Assembly (NCBI GenBank): GCA_037389465.1
Contig: JAZARR010000059.1
Span: 4,673,001 to 4,737,000, forward strand
DNA from: Baylisascaris procyonis
Lineage: Eukaryota > Nematoda > Chromadorea > Rhabditida > Ascarididae
Length of the DNA stretch: 64,000 nucleotides
Direction of reading: 5' to 3'
Below the pieces are notes generated by a model. The model was not told where the DNA came from. It saw only the letters and a list, made by a program, of their open reading frames with translations, and did not search any database. The position numbers and the translations under genes are program-made. Within the stretch, counting starts at the first letter, position 1, and each line of letters opens with the position of its first letter. Positions 1-11,390 of this stretch are shown in pieces.

Positions 1-1102
1 ACAGGTCTTAAATCATCGTCGGATCATAGATAGAGCCGCTGCCTTATCTTCCATAAAATGAGACAGGAGAAGGGGATTGAGAACCTTCGGTCGTACTGTA
101 ATCGGTATCTGTATATTTAGCAGGTGACAATGATGATTGAAGTTCTATGCTACCCAAGGTGGCAGCCTGACCGGGACCTAGTTTAAAGCCAACTGCTATA
201 CTCATATGCAGACAAAACTACGTCGTTCACACCGTGGCGCCCATACACGAGCATCCTTTTCATCTAGATTGTCGCCCTTCGGCTTCAGATGTTGGGAAAT
301 CCAGAATTTCATAATTCATGAACCAAAAAATCTTACGAAAGAAATAAAAACGTCTTCAAGCATTTCAATGCAGCACATAATAAAAATGGTTGCATCGGTG
401 AAATTTAATTTTCAATCAATTTTTCATAAATTTCGTGCTTCATGCCTCGTAGTGCGTCTCACATTTCTTTCGGGTAAATGTTTTTTATACGCTCTCATGA
501 AATTTTTTTTTAGTGCAAACGGATTACTAAGATAAACAGTATAATCACGCATTTCACTACTGAATCGGTAATTTCCCACACACAATTTAATGCAAAAAAA
601 ATTTGGAAGGTAAGGCAAGTTTATAGTTACCAATTTGCTGTCAATTCTCATATTTGCATATTTTGAAGCAATAAATTTCTGACCTTAAGTTTTCGCTTAT
701 TTCAAAAATGTTGTTGTTGGAGTGTCTAACCATCAAACGATACCCATTACGAAGTTTAGCAGTATATTCGCAACCTTGAAGAGTTGGTTCTTTAACATCC
801 AAGTGTGCCAAAGTTAGATTAAATGAAATGATACAGAGAGCCAGTAATGATGTGAGTTGCAGCGTGATTTAAAAAAAAAACTTTGTATGACTCATTTTTC
901 ATTTTGGTTTCTTCTTCCATCAACAGATGTCGTTGAATCTTCTTCCTTCTCTATCTGGTTGATGTTGATTCGTTACCCGTCTCTTGTAACTGCTTGCGCT
1001 TGCATCATCCTTTATGTTATGCAGCTTGGTTTTCAGGTTAGCTTTATTTGCGAACACATCTCATTTAGTTGCTGGTCGATTGCATAGAGAAGTAATTGTC
1101 AG
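1..1102. other. Region upstream of the nucleolin-like gene, no confident gene
   Basis: No convincing coding exon was found here. The first confident exon of the next gene needs an upstream exon ending two bases into a codon. One phase-compatible candidate starts at ATG 130 and ends before a GT at 159, but nothing else supports it. An ATG at 1014 is in frame with the first confident exon, but it would add a hydrophobic, signal-peptide-like start that does not suit a nucleolar protein. Confidence 0.4.
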
Positions 1103-4100
1103 TAGCAAAGCAGAAAATGAGAGTTTTGCAGATGTCCCAGAAAATGTGGAAAAAAAGGTACCGTCTGCAGAGGAGGAGCAATCAAACGAAGAGGAGGATG
1201 AGGATGAGGAGGACGAGGAGGAGGAGGGTGATGAAAGTGAGGAGGAGAGTCTTGAAGATGAAGACGATGAAGAGGAAGCTGAACCCGGTAAGAAAACATC
1301 TAATATCTTGCTATGGTCGTTGTTGTTGTCGATGGGAGAAGAATAGAAAAGTTAAATTGCGGTGCAATCTCGAATAGAACACTCAAAACTGTAGTATACT
1401 CTTACCTGTAATGTTATCGTCATATTCTCAGTAGGTTTTTTTCAATGTGAGGCTTCAATATTTGGGTAGAAAATACAGATGCTCTTCTGCGTTGAAAGCT
1501 TGATTTCTATGAGTTCGCCTTCATATTTGTTAGCAATTTTGGAATTCGTGACCGGTGGTCAGGAACTAGCTGTTTTATTCTAAGTTAAGAAAGGAAATAA
1601 AGAGATGATGCTTATTTAGAGAAGCTAGCACCGAAATCCACTACGAAGACACCGGTAGTGAAAAGTGCGGTAAAGACACCGAGTGCGACGGTGAAAGGTA
1701 CGGTAAAGACACCGAGTGCGACGGTGAAAAGTACTGTAAAGACACCGAGTGCGACGGTGAAAGGTACGGTAAAGACACCAAGTACGACGGTGAAAGGTAC
1801 GGTAAAGATACCGAGTACGACGGTGAAAGGTACGGTAAAGACTCCGAGTACGACGGTGAAAGGCACCGTAAAGACACCGAGTACGACGGTGAAAAGTGCA
1901 TTGAAATCGCCAGGTGCGACGAAGTCCAATAAGAAAGTGAGCATTACGGATCCAGTTACGGCAACCCCAGACACGGCATCGTCGAAGGTAGTGATGTTTA
2001 AATGATCTTATCGTTGGAAGGACAAAGTTTGTAGTGATAGTCGGTATAGAATTTGCAGGGATGATCGGAGTAGAAATCTTCAAAAGATGCGCGGTGCTAG
2101 TTGTTGAAGTCTCATAATGTCAGTGTACTAGCGTAAATAAAGCGAAGGATAAGCACATCACAGTAAACAGTCCTAAGGGCTTAGTGTGCTTTCGACTGAA
2201 TCCATCATATCGGCTCATGCATGCTTCATTCATGGTCACATTGAATTTTCACATGATAGGAATAGTCACAGATTTTAAAAAGTATTGCTGAATTGTGCAT
2301 AATTTAAGTGATCGCCCAATCGAACACATTTCATGTTATAATGTGTTTATTTCCAATATGTCATTAGTTTTTAATGTGAACACGTTAATTATTGTTTCTT
2401 CGAATTAGAGGAATTTCATACGATAAGGGTAGTCCTCCATTTGCATATTTGGTCGTATTCGTGGTTTGTATGTGTTTGGCGATTTCAGAGCAAGACGCCA
2501 GTAACTCCTTATCCAGGCAAGAAGCCGGGCTCTGCAGCTAAACCAGTCGAGCAGAAGCTGAAATTCGATGATGACAGCGACGAGGATGAAGAAGACGAAG
2601 AGGAAGAGAGCGGCGATGAGAATGAGGATCAGGAAGATGAGGAGGAAGAAAGCGAAGGTGAGGATGAGGATGAAGAAGAAGAAGAGGACGAAGACGAAGA
2701 AGAAGAGGAAGAGGAAGTACGTTTCTAACCATTTCAAATGATTTATTTTTTTTTACTATCTTGCGTTCGCAAATGTTAAGAGATGACTGATGTAATCGGT
2801 TCTAAGAGTGTTTCAACATAGAATGTTTAAACTGTCTAGCAGTTTGATAGCTAAAAGGAAAGCCGGCTGGCAAGTGTGTTTGCTAGCGTCCATAGTTAAG
2901 CATTCGCATCTATCAGTAATGCCTCGCTAAAAAATATCATACAATTCTGTAAAAACATTCTCTTTCAAAGTGATCACCCTTGCGGCAAGTTGTTCACCGG
3001 CCTCTTAACTCCTATCGTTTTCACTCGTATTTTGGATAAGCGTTTCCACCTAAGGCACTCTACTATTCTAAACAATGAAAAGAAAGACGAGTGGTTTTCC
3101 CTTCATTACTCTATAAAAACCTTTTGGAGAGTAGCACTATATGTGAGTGAGAGGTTTACGTTATATATGTACTGTAGTTGAGAGCGGTACACTACTAATC
3201 AAAGATAGAAACAATTCAATTTGAAGGTGAAACAAGTTGTCAAGAAGGTGGCCGGTGGTGCTGAGGCTCAGAAAAAAGTTGAGAAGAAGGAAGCAATCGC
3301 TACAGTAGGAAAAGTCAAGGAAAAGGTCGTCAGCACTGCTGACAGCAAAAATCTGAAGCGAAAGGCAGGCGAATCGGTGGACGCTGTGTCCCCTACGTCG
3401 AGCAAGTTCATTAAAGTATCCCTTTCGCTTCTTTATTTTTTCTCCAAAATAAAGTCGGGTTGAGGGAAATATTTTGTAGTCATCGGCCCACTAGGAAGAG
3501 GACAATTCTCATGGATGAAGACTGTTAAAAGTTCATTTTTTTAAAAGAGCTTTCATGGATTCTTCGAAAGATTTTTGTCGCCATGGTGAGGAAGAAGCCT
3601 CTTCACTCTGCCTCCACCTTATTTTCTTTGACGTTCTTAAGTCGAAAACATTTGCGTTGAAGACAGTGGTTGGATTTCATCTCGCACAACCTACTTGCAC
3701 AATTCGAATAATAACGGTTATTCGAATTTTGGTGGTTTAGTGGTTGTCTTAGATTAGAATCATGCTTTATCGATAAATATTGATTCAGTGTTCAGAAATA
3801 GGACAAAAATTTATCTCGTTGCACAGATGCAGATATCCTTAGCGGAATCGTTCTCTGGCCAGAGTATCCACAATGCAGACGTCCTTTAATTTTATACTCT
3901 AAACACTCATCACAACGCACGAATGTTGTGATGGACATATATTTAGATCCTTTTGCAAGTCGATCTCGCGCGTTTGTCTCCCGAGGACCAAACTAGTAGC
4001 AAGAGTTGTTTTCGGATGCACACTCTATTGAAGCACCAGGCGATATAGCATTGCACAAAAGTGACACTGAAGAGTCTGTTTTTATTTGTGTAGTTTAAAA

Positions 4101-7100
4101 AAGAATTTCTTACAGGGGCTCGAAAAAAAAGAGCTCCAGTTTTTCCCGATCGATTGTTGATGAAACGGTCAGACCACACACAGTGTCATGCGCAACGTTT
4201 GAGGCTTTCCGTCAGTTCCCGCGTCACCCATACAATGTTTGCCCGCCTGCGAAATTGTTGACTTCCTCGGTTTTCTTCACATCCGAGCCAATTTTTTGGG
4301 TCTTTATTTCAAAATATGTTCGAAGTATAACTGTTTTCAAGCTGGAAAACTCGAAGGATGTTCTGAGTGAGGAGGAACGCCGAAGAAATGAGAGAGATCG
4401 AAAATCGCTGTTTATTCGTGGCTTCAGTAAAAACACAACGTTGCCACAGCTGAAAGCACTGCATCCGGACATCATCTCTGTGCGTCATATGCCGAATCGC
4501 ACGTAAGTATAGTAATTACTGGCTCTGTTATCATACCTAAGCAGTAGTAAGCCAACTCCCATTTCACCTTGTGGCGAATTCGTAAAGCAGAATTAAAGAA
4601 TACTGCTTTCAGATATGATCAGTACAGGCCCCGTTTTTCGGTGCAGTTAACGTTTCGATGCGGAAGCAAATTTGTTGCGTTCATGTATAAAATCGGTCTT
4701 AACTGTCTTTCAGCAAATCGCAGCCACATTGGTCATTAAACGATGTTTAATATCATTGTTTGCTGCAAATTCTTTAACATGGCAGCATAAAATTAGCAGA
4801 AGTAGTAATCAAGGTGTTCTAAGAAAGTACTTCTGAATATGATACTATCGAATAGTATAGTATATGGAAGTACTTCTTCGTGATGAAGTTGTAGACTTTT
4901 TTGCCTTAAATTCTTTCGCTTACATCAACTTTGTTTTTGCAGTTTTGCGTGGCTCATTTTTGCGAGCGAAAACCACTGCGATAAGGCGTTTGAGACAATC
5001 TCAAAGGAGAGCGTAAACGGCAAACGGCTTATGGTCGACTTCTGTGGCGTTAAATCGAAAAATCCCCCGAAGCAGGCTGATAAAAATCAGCAGCCGATCA
5101 ACCCACTGGAGCTCTACATTAGCGGTTTCCCCGCTTCAACATCCAAGGATCAGATAAAAGTTCTCTTCCGCAGTGCGACGAGTATCACGTTCCCACCTGC
5201 AGCAAAGGCGAAGAACAAGCTGTGAGCTTTTGCCCATTTTAAACAGTTGGCTGACATAGCTGGGAATTGCACTGAAGCTGATTGTGTTGAGTCACTGATG
5301 TAATAACGGATAGTATGACCGCCGTCAAGCTTGAAAACCTTTGTTGGTAAGTACTGAAGGATTTTCTGTGAAGAAATTTTTTGCAGACTTCTAGCTATCT
5401 AAGCGTTGGTGAATAGCGTTGGCACATTTTAAGTGCTTGCAGTTTTAATTCCTTTAAATTTTCCAAAATTTTTATTTTTTGACAATAATTTGCAACATAT
5501 TTTCTAGATTCTGCTTCGTGAAATTCGATAATGCGAAGGACGCAAGAGCTGCCTTCGAAAAAGGAAGAACATTAAAAATTGGTGGTGCACCTGTAGATGT
5601 GCTATACGCACGTTTGAAGAAAGGTATTTGTTTTCATTCAGTGCAATTCTATTCTTTCTAGCGTTGAGGTAATGAGGTGAGGTGAAACAGAAATTTTCTC
5701 TGAAGGGAAAATTATTATCGACGGTGAAGCAGGGCTGAGTGTCTAAGTTTGGCGAAATGTTATATGGGATTTGACGAAAAATTGTATAAAGCAACGCTTA
5801 TAAATTCATTTTCATTACATATAGGTCGAATCGTATCCTGCTTATTCTGTTTTTCAAAGGTCTCATGTTTATTGCGTAACATAGTCATTTGGGGAAAATA
5901 CTGTCATATAGTCGAGTTGTTCAGTGCAGTCGAGTTCGTAGGGGAGATTATTCATACCTCACGTGTAAATTTATTCTGCACTACTAAATCATCAATTAGC
6001 AGCTGCTTTAAGGAATTTCCCACGAAGGTCTTGGGCAGATAATGTCTGGCATATTGTGCGTGATTGCTATTCATGCGACTTGCATTTGAGATGAGAAAGC
6101 GATGAAGGAAGGACAGAAGACGGAGGAGAAAAAGGGTGCGCAGAAAGAAACGGTGAAGCCACCCGCCAAGACGGAAATTAAACCGGTAGTGGAGGTGCCG
6201 AAGAAAGCAGTAGAAGAGGACGAGTCGGACGAGGACGAAAGTGAAGATGAGGAGGAGATTGAATCGTCGGATGAAGGAATCGAAGAAATAGTTTGTTTTC
6301 CATTGGTTGATGTTATAAAGTGAATAGCTGGGAAGAGGAGGGTGGGGGAAGGTGAAGGTGAGGGCATTTATTCAAAATATTTTGGGCATGTAAAGCGAGT
6401 AATTCCATTGTTTTGATCGCAGTTTGCTTTTCAAGAACAATCTCCTTCCATCCCACCCCTCCTCCCTTCCCCGCACCTGTTCTTGCAATGATGCTTTGTT
6501 GATGTAGTTGAGCTGTTGGGAGAGGTGGTAGTTGTTAATGAGTCAAGGGGCGCAATTTCTGTTCTTTCTTTGACTGCGTGGAATGATCAGCAAGCAGACC
6601 TGTCTCTTATGAAGTGCTTACAGTGGTAGATTATAGGCTTGAAAATGAAGTGAGTTTGTATGGTCTTCATGGGCGAAAATTCAAATTTTCCTTTAATTGA
6701 GAGAATTAAGCATTCCCAATGGTCAACACTGGAAGTTAGCATAGTGGAAAAAACAAGCACTCGAGTTAATAATTTAAAGGAAGCCTGGCGTACAAAATTT
6801 CGGCTGCATTTTTTGAGCGTAATTCTCTCGCTGCATTCCCGCCTTCTTTTGCCTCCTGTTAATCTCTTTTCATACTCCGTCTTCGGCAAAACATCAGTTT
6901 TGAAGTTTAGTCTTATCGCCATGGAGACTCAAACTCTTATACACACTTGTGTCTCTGCTCATATGAGCTCACCTTTGGGATAATAATTGATGCAACTTAA
7001 ATCTGCAGGTAACGCCTACTAAGAAGGCTGATAAAACAGCAGGTAAGGGAGCATCGAAAAACTGGCAAAATAAAGACGATGAGGAAGATGAAGAAGACGA

Positions 7101-7152
7101 AATGGAAGACGAGGAACTGGATGAAGATGACGAAGAAGAGGAAAGTGACTAG
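1103..7152 (+). CDS. Nucleolin-like RNA-binding protein, 9 exons found, 5' exon unresolved
   Basis: Probable nucleolar RNA-binding protein of the nucleolin type, expected in rRNA transcription and pre-rRNA processing. Phase-matched exons are 1103-1287, 1620-1987, 2489-2716, 3227-3415, 4342-4502, 4943-5221, 5508-5623, 6091-6290 and 7009-7152, giving about 620 residues. In order they encode an acidic Glu/Asp tract, a basic Thr-Pro-x-Lys repeat, a second long acidic tract, a Lys-rich linker, two RRMs and an acidic tail ending at TAG 7150. RRM1 shows RNP2 SLFIRGF and an RNP1-like TFAWLIFA. RRM2 shows RNP2 LYISGF and RNP1 LFCFVKF, ending in VLYARLKK. The acidic-basic-RRM order is typical of nucleolin. 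No C-terminal RGG box is seen, and only two RRMs are present against four in the vertebrate protein, so it could also be another acidic RRM protein. The exon at 6091 could instead begin at 6100 in the same frame. The start codon is not identified. Confidence 0.75.
1646..1909 (+). repeat. Coding minisatellite, about 8 copies of a 33-bp unit
   Basis: Tandem 33-bp units encode an 11-residue repeat of the form TPSATVKGTVK, with Ser/Thr and Gly/Ser alternations. Copies differ by only a few bases and the array stays in frame. It lies wholly in the second identified exon of the nucleolin-like gene. The Thr-Pro followed by Lys resembles the TPxKK motifs of nucleolin, which in that family are targets of proline-directed kinases. 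Confidence 0.9.
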
Positions 7153-8300
7153 AGATGAGGATGCTCAACGCTTGCCATTTTACATACGGTTTTGCGGTTG
7201 ATTAGTACGACCAATAGCAGGCCGTTATGATTTAATGTAGCGATTGCGCCTCAGCGGGTTGCGTTTTGTGTGGTATAGGGCAGGGTTGTCTCCCATTAAT
7301 GACTAACTCCACTTACTAACGTTTTTGGCATTTTCATTTCGTTTTTTTTTTTCCATCCTGAAATAGTCTTTGTAATGAATGCGTTGTATTTTCATAGTTC
7401 GGTGAACAATTCACTGAACAAATCTTTTCAACATAGATGGGTATAGTGCTTCGTTCATCTTACGGTTGTATTGCACTTAATACCAACTATTGTCCTATAA
7501 CCAAAATTTATTTGGTGTTGTCAAAGAGGATTTATTCAGTCGACCGGATATGGCGTCCGCAAATTCGTTAGATTTTCTGCAATGAAGTTCATCAGTTGCC
7601 CTATTAGCCGAGTTGATTATTTAACTACTATGAATGGTGTTCACTGAGTTACAAGTGCTTCTTGTTCCAGTAACGCCTATTTTTTAAATCGCCCATTAGA
7701 GGAATATGTTATCGCAACTCCGTGGCCTCCTAATAGTTATCGTATTGAATCTCGACGAGTTTCATAGCGAAGGCATTCATGCTCTTGCAAAAGTTTTACT
7801 GCGATTAGTGAGTGCGTCACTTAACGTTGTGCATCTTAAATGAGGTTCGATATCTTCTTTATAGAGGATATGACTAATTCGTACAGAAGTACCAATGAAA
7901 GCCCTCCACATCCTATAACTTAACTGCCATCGAGGTAGGACCCTTTAGCCTACCCGCTGAAAATGCTTCCTCTCATTTCAGCCGTCTGCTAGAGGATGGC
8001 CACTGATTTGCACTAATAACTTTTAGAGTATACGTTGTTGACTAATGCACTGTTGATTTGATTTCAGTTTTAAGGTTTATTACGTTCCGTTGATTGTTGT
8101 TTTGAGCTGTGGAGTGTTCTGCTTCATAGGAATGTTTCTGAGGGTATTGCCCTCCTATTGCTGTGGGTGTTGATGTTAAGATCGATGTTGGATTGTTGTA
8201 TCGCAAGATTTATTCGTTGCGTAATTCTGGACATGCTATGGAAGCGTTTTTCAGAGTACCATTGCATGAAGTTGATTTAACTGTTATCTGTTCACGTTTC

Positions 8301-8306
8301 AATAAA
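8301..8306 (+). promoter_or_regulatory. Candidate polyadenylation signal AATAAA
   Basis: A canonical AATAAA lies about 1.15 kb after the nucleolin-like stop codon and is followed by a T/G-rich stretch, as in a cleavage site. I saw no earlier AATAAA on this strand between the stop codon and here. A short 3' UTR using a variant signal remains possible. Confidence 0.4.
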
Positions 8307-9870
8307 CATTCACAAATTTGTTGCTGTTTGTGCTGTTCGTGACGTTGTTTTCAACCGATTAAGTAACCTTCGGGTAGTTCATTTACCTAAAGGCGGTGAT
8401 TTCATGCATCGAGTGGAACAGCTCTTCTGGCAGGTAAACTTCGATAAAGATAAAACTTCCCATTGGCTAATAAGCTATTCCTCATGTAAGTCTTATTTAA
8501 TTGAATTGTTGCAAAGTTCTTGGCGAAATCTTCTGCGATGGCTTTGGAGTAGGTCAAGGTTATTTTGTGAACGATTTGAAATATGTGATAAAAGAGGTAG
8601 CTTGATCCTCAAAATTACTGCTTTACTAAACAGTATTTGAGGTTGTGACTGTTACCCAAATGGGGCGTGCAGGTTTGTTAGCGTTTAGGTGTGTCGAAAG
8701 AACGTATGGGTTTATGATGAATGTGATTGTGTAGGCGAATGCTTTTCACTTAATATCGCAGAAAATTTGGTTGCGGTTGTAAAAATGCTTAGCTGAAAGT
8801 GTTGCGAGGTGTTGAGGCAAAATAGCGTTTTTATAATAAAATACAAGTAAAAACACGTGCAAGATTAGATAAGGAAAGAGTGGTGGTGTTATGTTATTCA
8901 TACTGAACGGAAGAGAAATTTGTGTTTTGAAAGCATTCGGCTGATTGTAGCGTTCATTTATGATTGTATCGGTTTTCGATTTCCGAAGGCGACCGAGTTC
9001 GATGTGACCAATAATCCAAAAAGGACTAAGAAACTCGTTGCGATAGGCATCTGTGTCGGTCGTTCTTTGAGTTTCTAATTGGTCTTTGTTAATATAGACT
9101 GATTGAAGAGAGTGCTTTGTAACCAAATATCACCCCAAGTGAAGTGACACATATGGATGGAAAGATGTGTGCTCATGTTAGAGAAACATACTGCAGTAGA
9201 GATACCTCAAGAAATTTTCGGAAGGTAAGCTTGAGGTACGTTCGGGGTGTTTCTTCTCTTCAGTTCGGAGGTTCGATGTCTCTCTGCGAGTCGGAAAACA
9301 ACTTTTATTTGGGAAGATGGTTGTAAGAACCATAAGCGACACAGGAAGTACATGGTCACAAAAACACTAAGTGCATGTATCCCTTTTAGGGAAAGAAGGG
9401 AATCGCATTGCACTGAAATGAGCGCCACTGATGAGATGGTCTTCGGCTGAATGACGGCCACCACTGTGAACACTAAACAAGTTGGAGACGGTCAACGAGG
9501 GGCGTGGCGACTTTCATTGTGCATTCGATGCGCCTCGTTGGATCGAAACATTGGCGTAGTTTGGCTATCATGGGCGAGCATCTTGCGCGTGAGCACACCT
9601 CCATTCAACAACGTCGTCCTCTCTTGTCATCGGTGTGTTGTCGTATGTTTGAGTGCATCATCGCCCGAATGGTTCCTCATTTCCTATTCGTATTACACTC
9701 TCAACATTGCACACTGCATCATTTTTCCTTGATGAAGCCATTTTTTTTAAAATGTCCTCTTTATTAACTCGCGCAACAATGTCGAATTTTGAGACGCGCA
9801 GTTATGCTATCATCTGTATCGCTCGTGTTGTCGTAATTTTTCGTCTTTTTTAAAGCTGCTTTGAACTTGA

Positions 9871-9918
9871 AAACATCCCGAATTGGTGTATCAAAACATC
9901 ATTTGGTGTATCAATAAA
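9871..9918 (+). repeat. Two-copy short direct repeat ending in AATAAA
   Basis: A motif made of AAACATC and TTGGTGTATCA occurs twice in a row, at 9871-9893 and 9894-9913. The second copy runs straight into AATAAAG at 9913-9918. It could be a polyadenylation signal for an unseen transcript, but no coding region ends nearby. Confidence 0.4.
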
Positions 9919-10713
9919 GCTTTGCAAAATGCAGCTTTTATTGATATTGGGATTTACCGTTAAGTGGGAATTTCAGTATTCTTCGAGTATTTTAAACAAA
10001 TTTTAATTTAATAAAATAATGGATATTCACAGCAATCAACGTTTGATGTCGTTTGTTTCTACACAAGTTAAGGCCTTTATTTAATCGTTTATATAACACA
10101 GGTTGCAACTCTATTTATGCCGTTTGCCCAGAGTTCTCGTTTCGTTTCGCACTAAATTCACTCAGTTAAGTTTATGGAACTGAGCTGTTCACTGACGATA
10201 GATTTGTTTTCGATTAGTTGATATGTGCATGTTTAATGCTTGGAGCATTTCATATTTAAATTGTAATAGTAATTGCCACACAAATTTCTGCTGCTTATCC
10301 GTGTGTATATAGGGATTGAATTGCTGGAGCTTAGCTAACAGTCGAACTTTATTCGGACCGATATCCAAAGCGATTGTATCTTGTTCTTTTTATTAAAATA
10401 AATGAGGTCATCCAAAAGGTTCGGACTAATTTTGCCTTTGAAGGTCAAATCTCAGGTCAGTCTCAAAAATGAGAGTCATTTAGCGAAATAAGAGCCATTT
10501 ATGATCAACAGTGTCTTGCCGATGTGAAGCAATAGCATCTTATAGCATAAAGGGGAGATAGGGAGTGAGAAAAGATCTGGGAACTCACTAGTCGAAGGAG
10601 ATGGTATTGGTGACAAAGCGATAGGATGATTCTGATGATGGAGGGGCTGACCCCCATCAGGACGAGGCGAAAAGAGGTCTTTGAATGCGATCCTCCCGTA
10701 TGCCGACTAGCCC

Positions 10714-10741
10714 GCTGGAGGTGTTTATATACACCTCCAGC
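10714..10741. repeat. Perfect 11-bp inverted repeat with 6-base loop
   Basis: GCTGGAGGTGT at 10714-10724 pairs exactly with ACACCTCCAGC at 10731-10741 around the loop TTATAT. The arms are GC-rich for this AT-rich region. It lies inside a 99-codon minus-strand ORF (10505-10804) that I do not believe is a gene. Confidence 0.75.
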
Positions 10742-11390
10742 TAAGGGGTAGACCTCGGTCCGAGTTGCAGCCGATTCCAAAACATCAGACAGCATTCGGA
10801 ACAAACTCGCAACAATTTTATTTTCTTATGGCGTTGTTATGTTTGCGATGTGCACATAGTGCAGAATGCATTGTGCACTACATTCACTTGCAGTTCTGAA
10901 TATGACCTAATCGACTGTTGACGGTTTTTTCGACGCCATTGTTCCCAAATTTGTTTTTCTTTCATTGAATTCTTAAGAGGTCGGGAAAAGGGATATTCCG
11001 TTCACTAAACTCCTGCAGCAATTTGTTAAGACTCAGCTACCTGGCTTGATGCCGTTTATGGAACGCTTTCTTGGTATGGACGTTTTTTCGTGATGTTTTC
11101 AGTAAAATCTGAAAATTGAACACGTCGGAAGTAATTGCCCGTCCAGCCAGCTGCGGCTATATGCTGAGTTCGATCTTATGATCGAATTTACTGCAAGTTG
11201 TGTCACACTTTTATTCGTCTTCAAGTTAAACTGTAGAGTGTAGTGTGAGAAATAAGCTAAGAATAGGCGCAAAGCCAATTGTTACACTGTTGATCTCGTT
11301 TGAATTTTTGAAATATTAGACTCTCATGTATAATTTTTTTGAGTTTTGTTGTTTGCTTGTTCTTTTTCTGACGGATGGTAATTTGGGTAA

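Larger units (their letters stand above)
7153..11390. other. Intergenic region and probable long 3' UTR, no confident gene
   Basis: The first 1.1 kb probably belongs to the 3' UTR of the nucleolin-like gene. Several short ORFs on both strands (for example 8746-9126 minus and 9504-9767 plus) have no recognisable domain and no paired splice sites, so I treat them as chance. An ORF at 10505-10804 minus overlaps a perfect hairpin and may be decayed repeat sequence. Confidence 0.4.

Noticed and set aside
1096..1377. Plus-strand Arg-rich frame and minus-strand Pro/His-rich frame over the first acidic exon
   Set aside because: Off-frame readings of the GAG/GAT acidic tract; only the acidic frame splices in phase to the next exon.
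1612..2083. Minus-strand ORFs of 86-152 codons with FTVVLGVFTVP-type repeats
   Set aside because: Antisense shadows of the TPxK minisatellite in the nucleolin-like gene.
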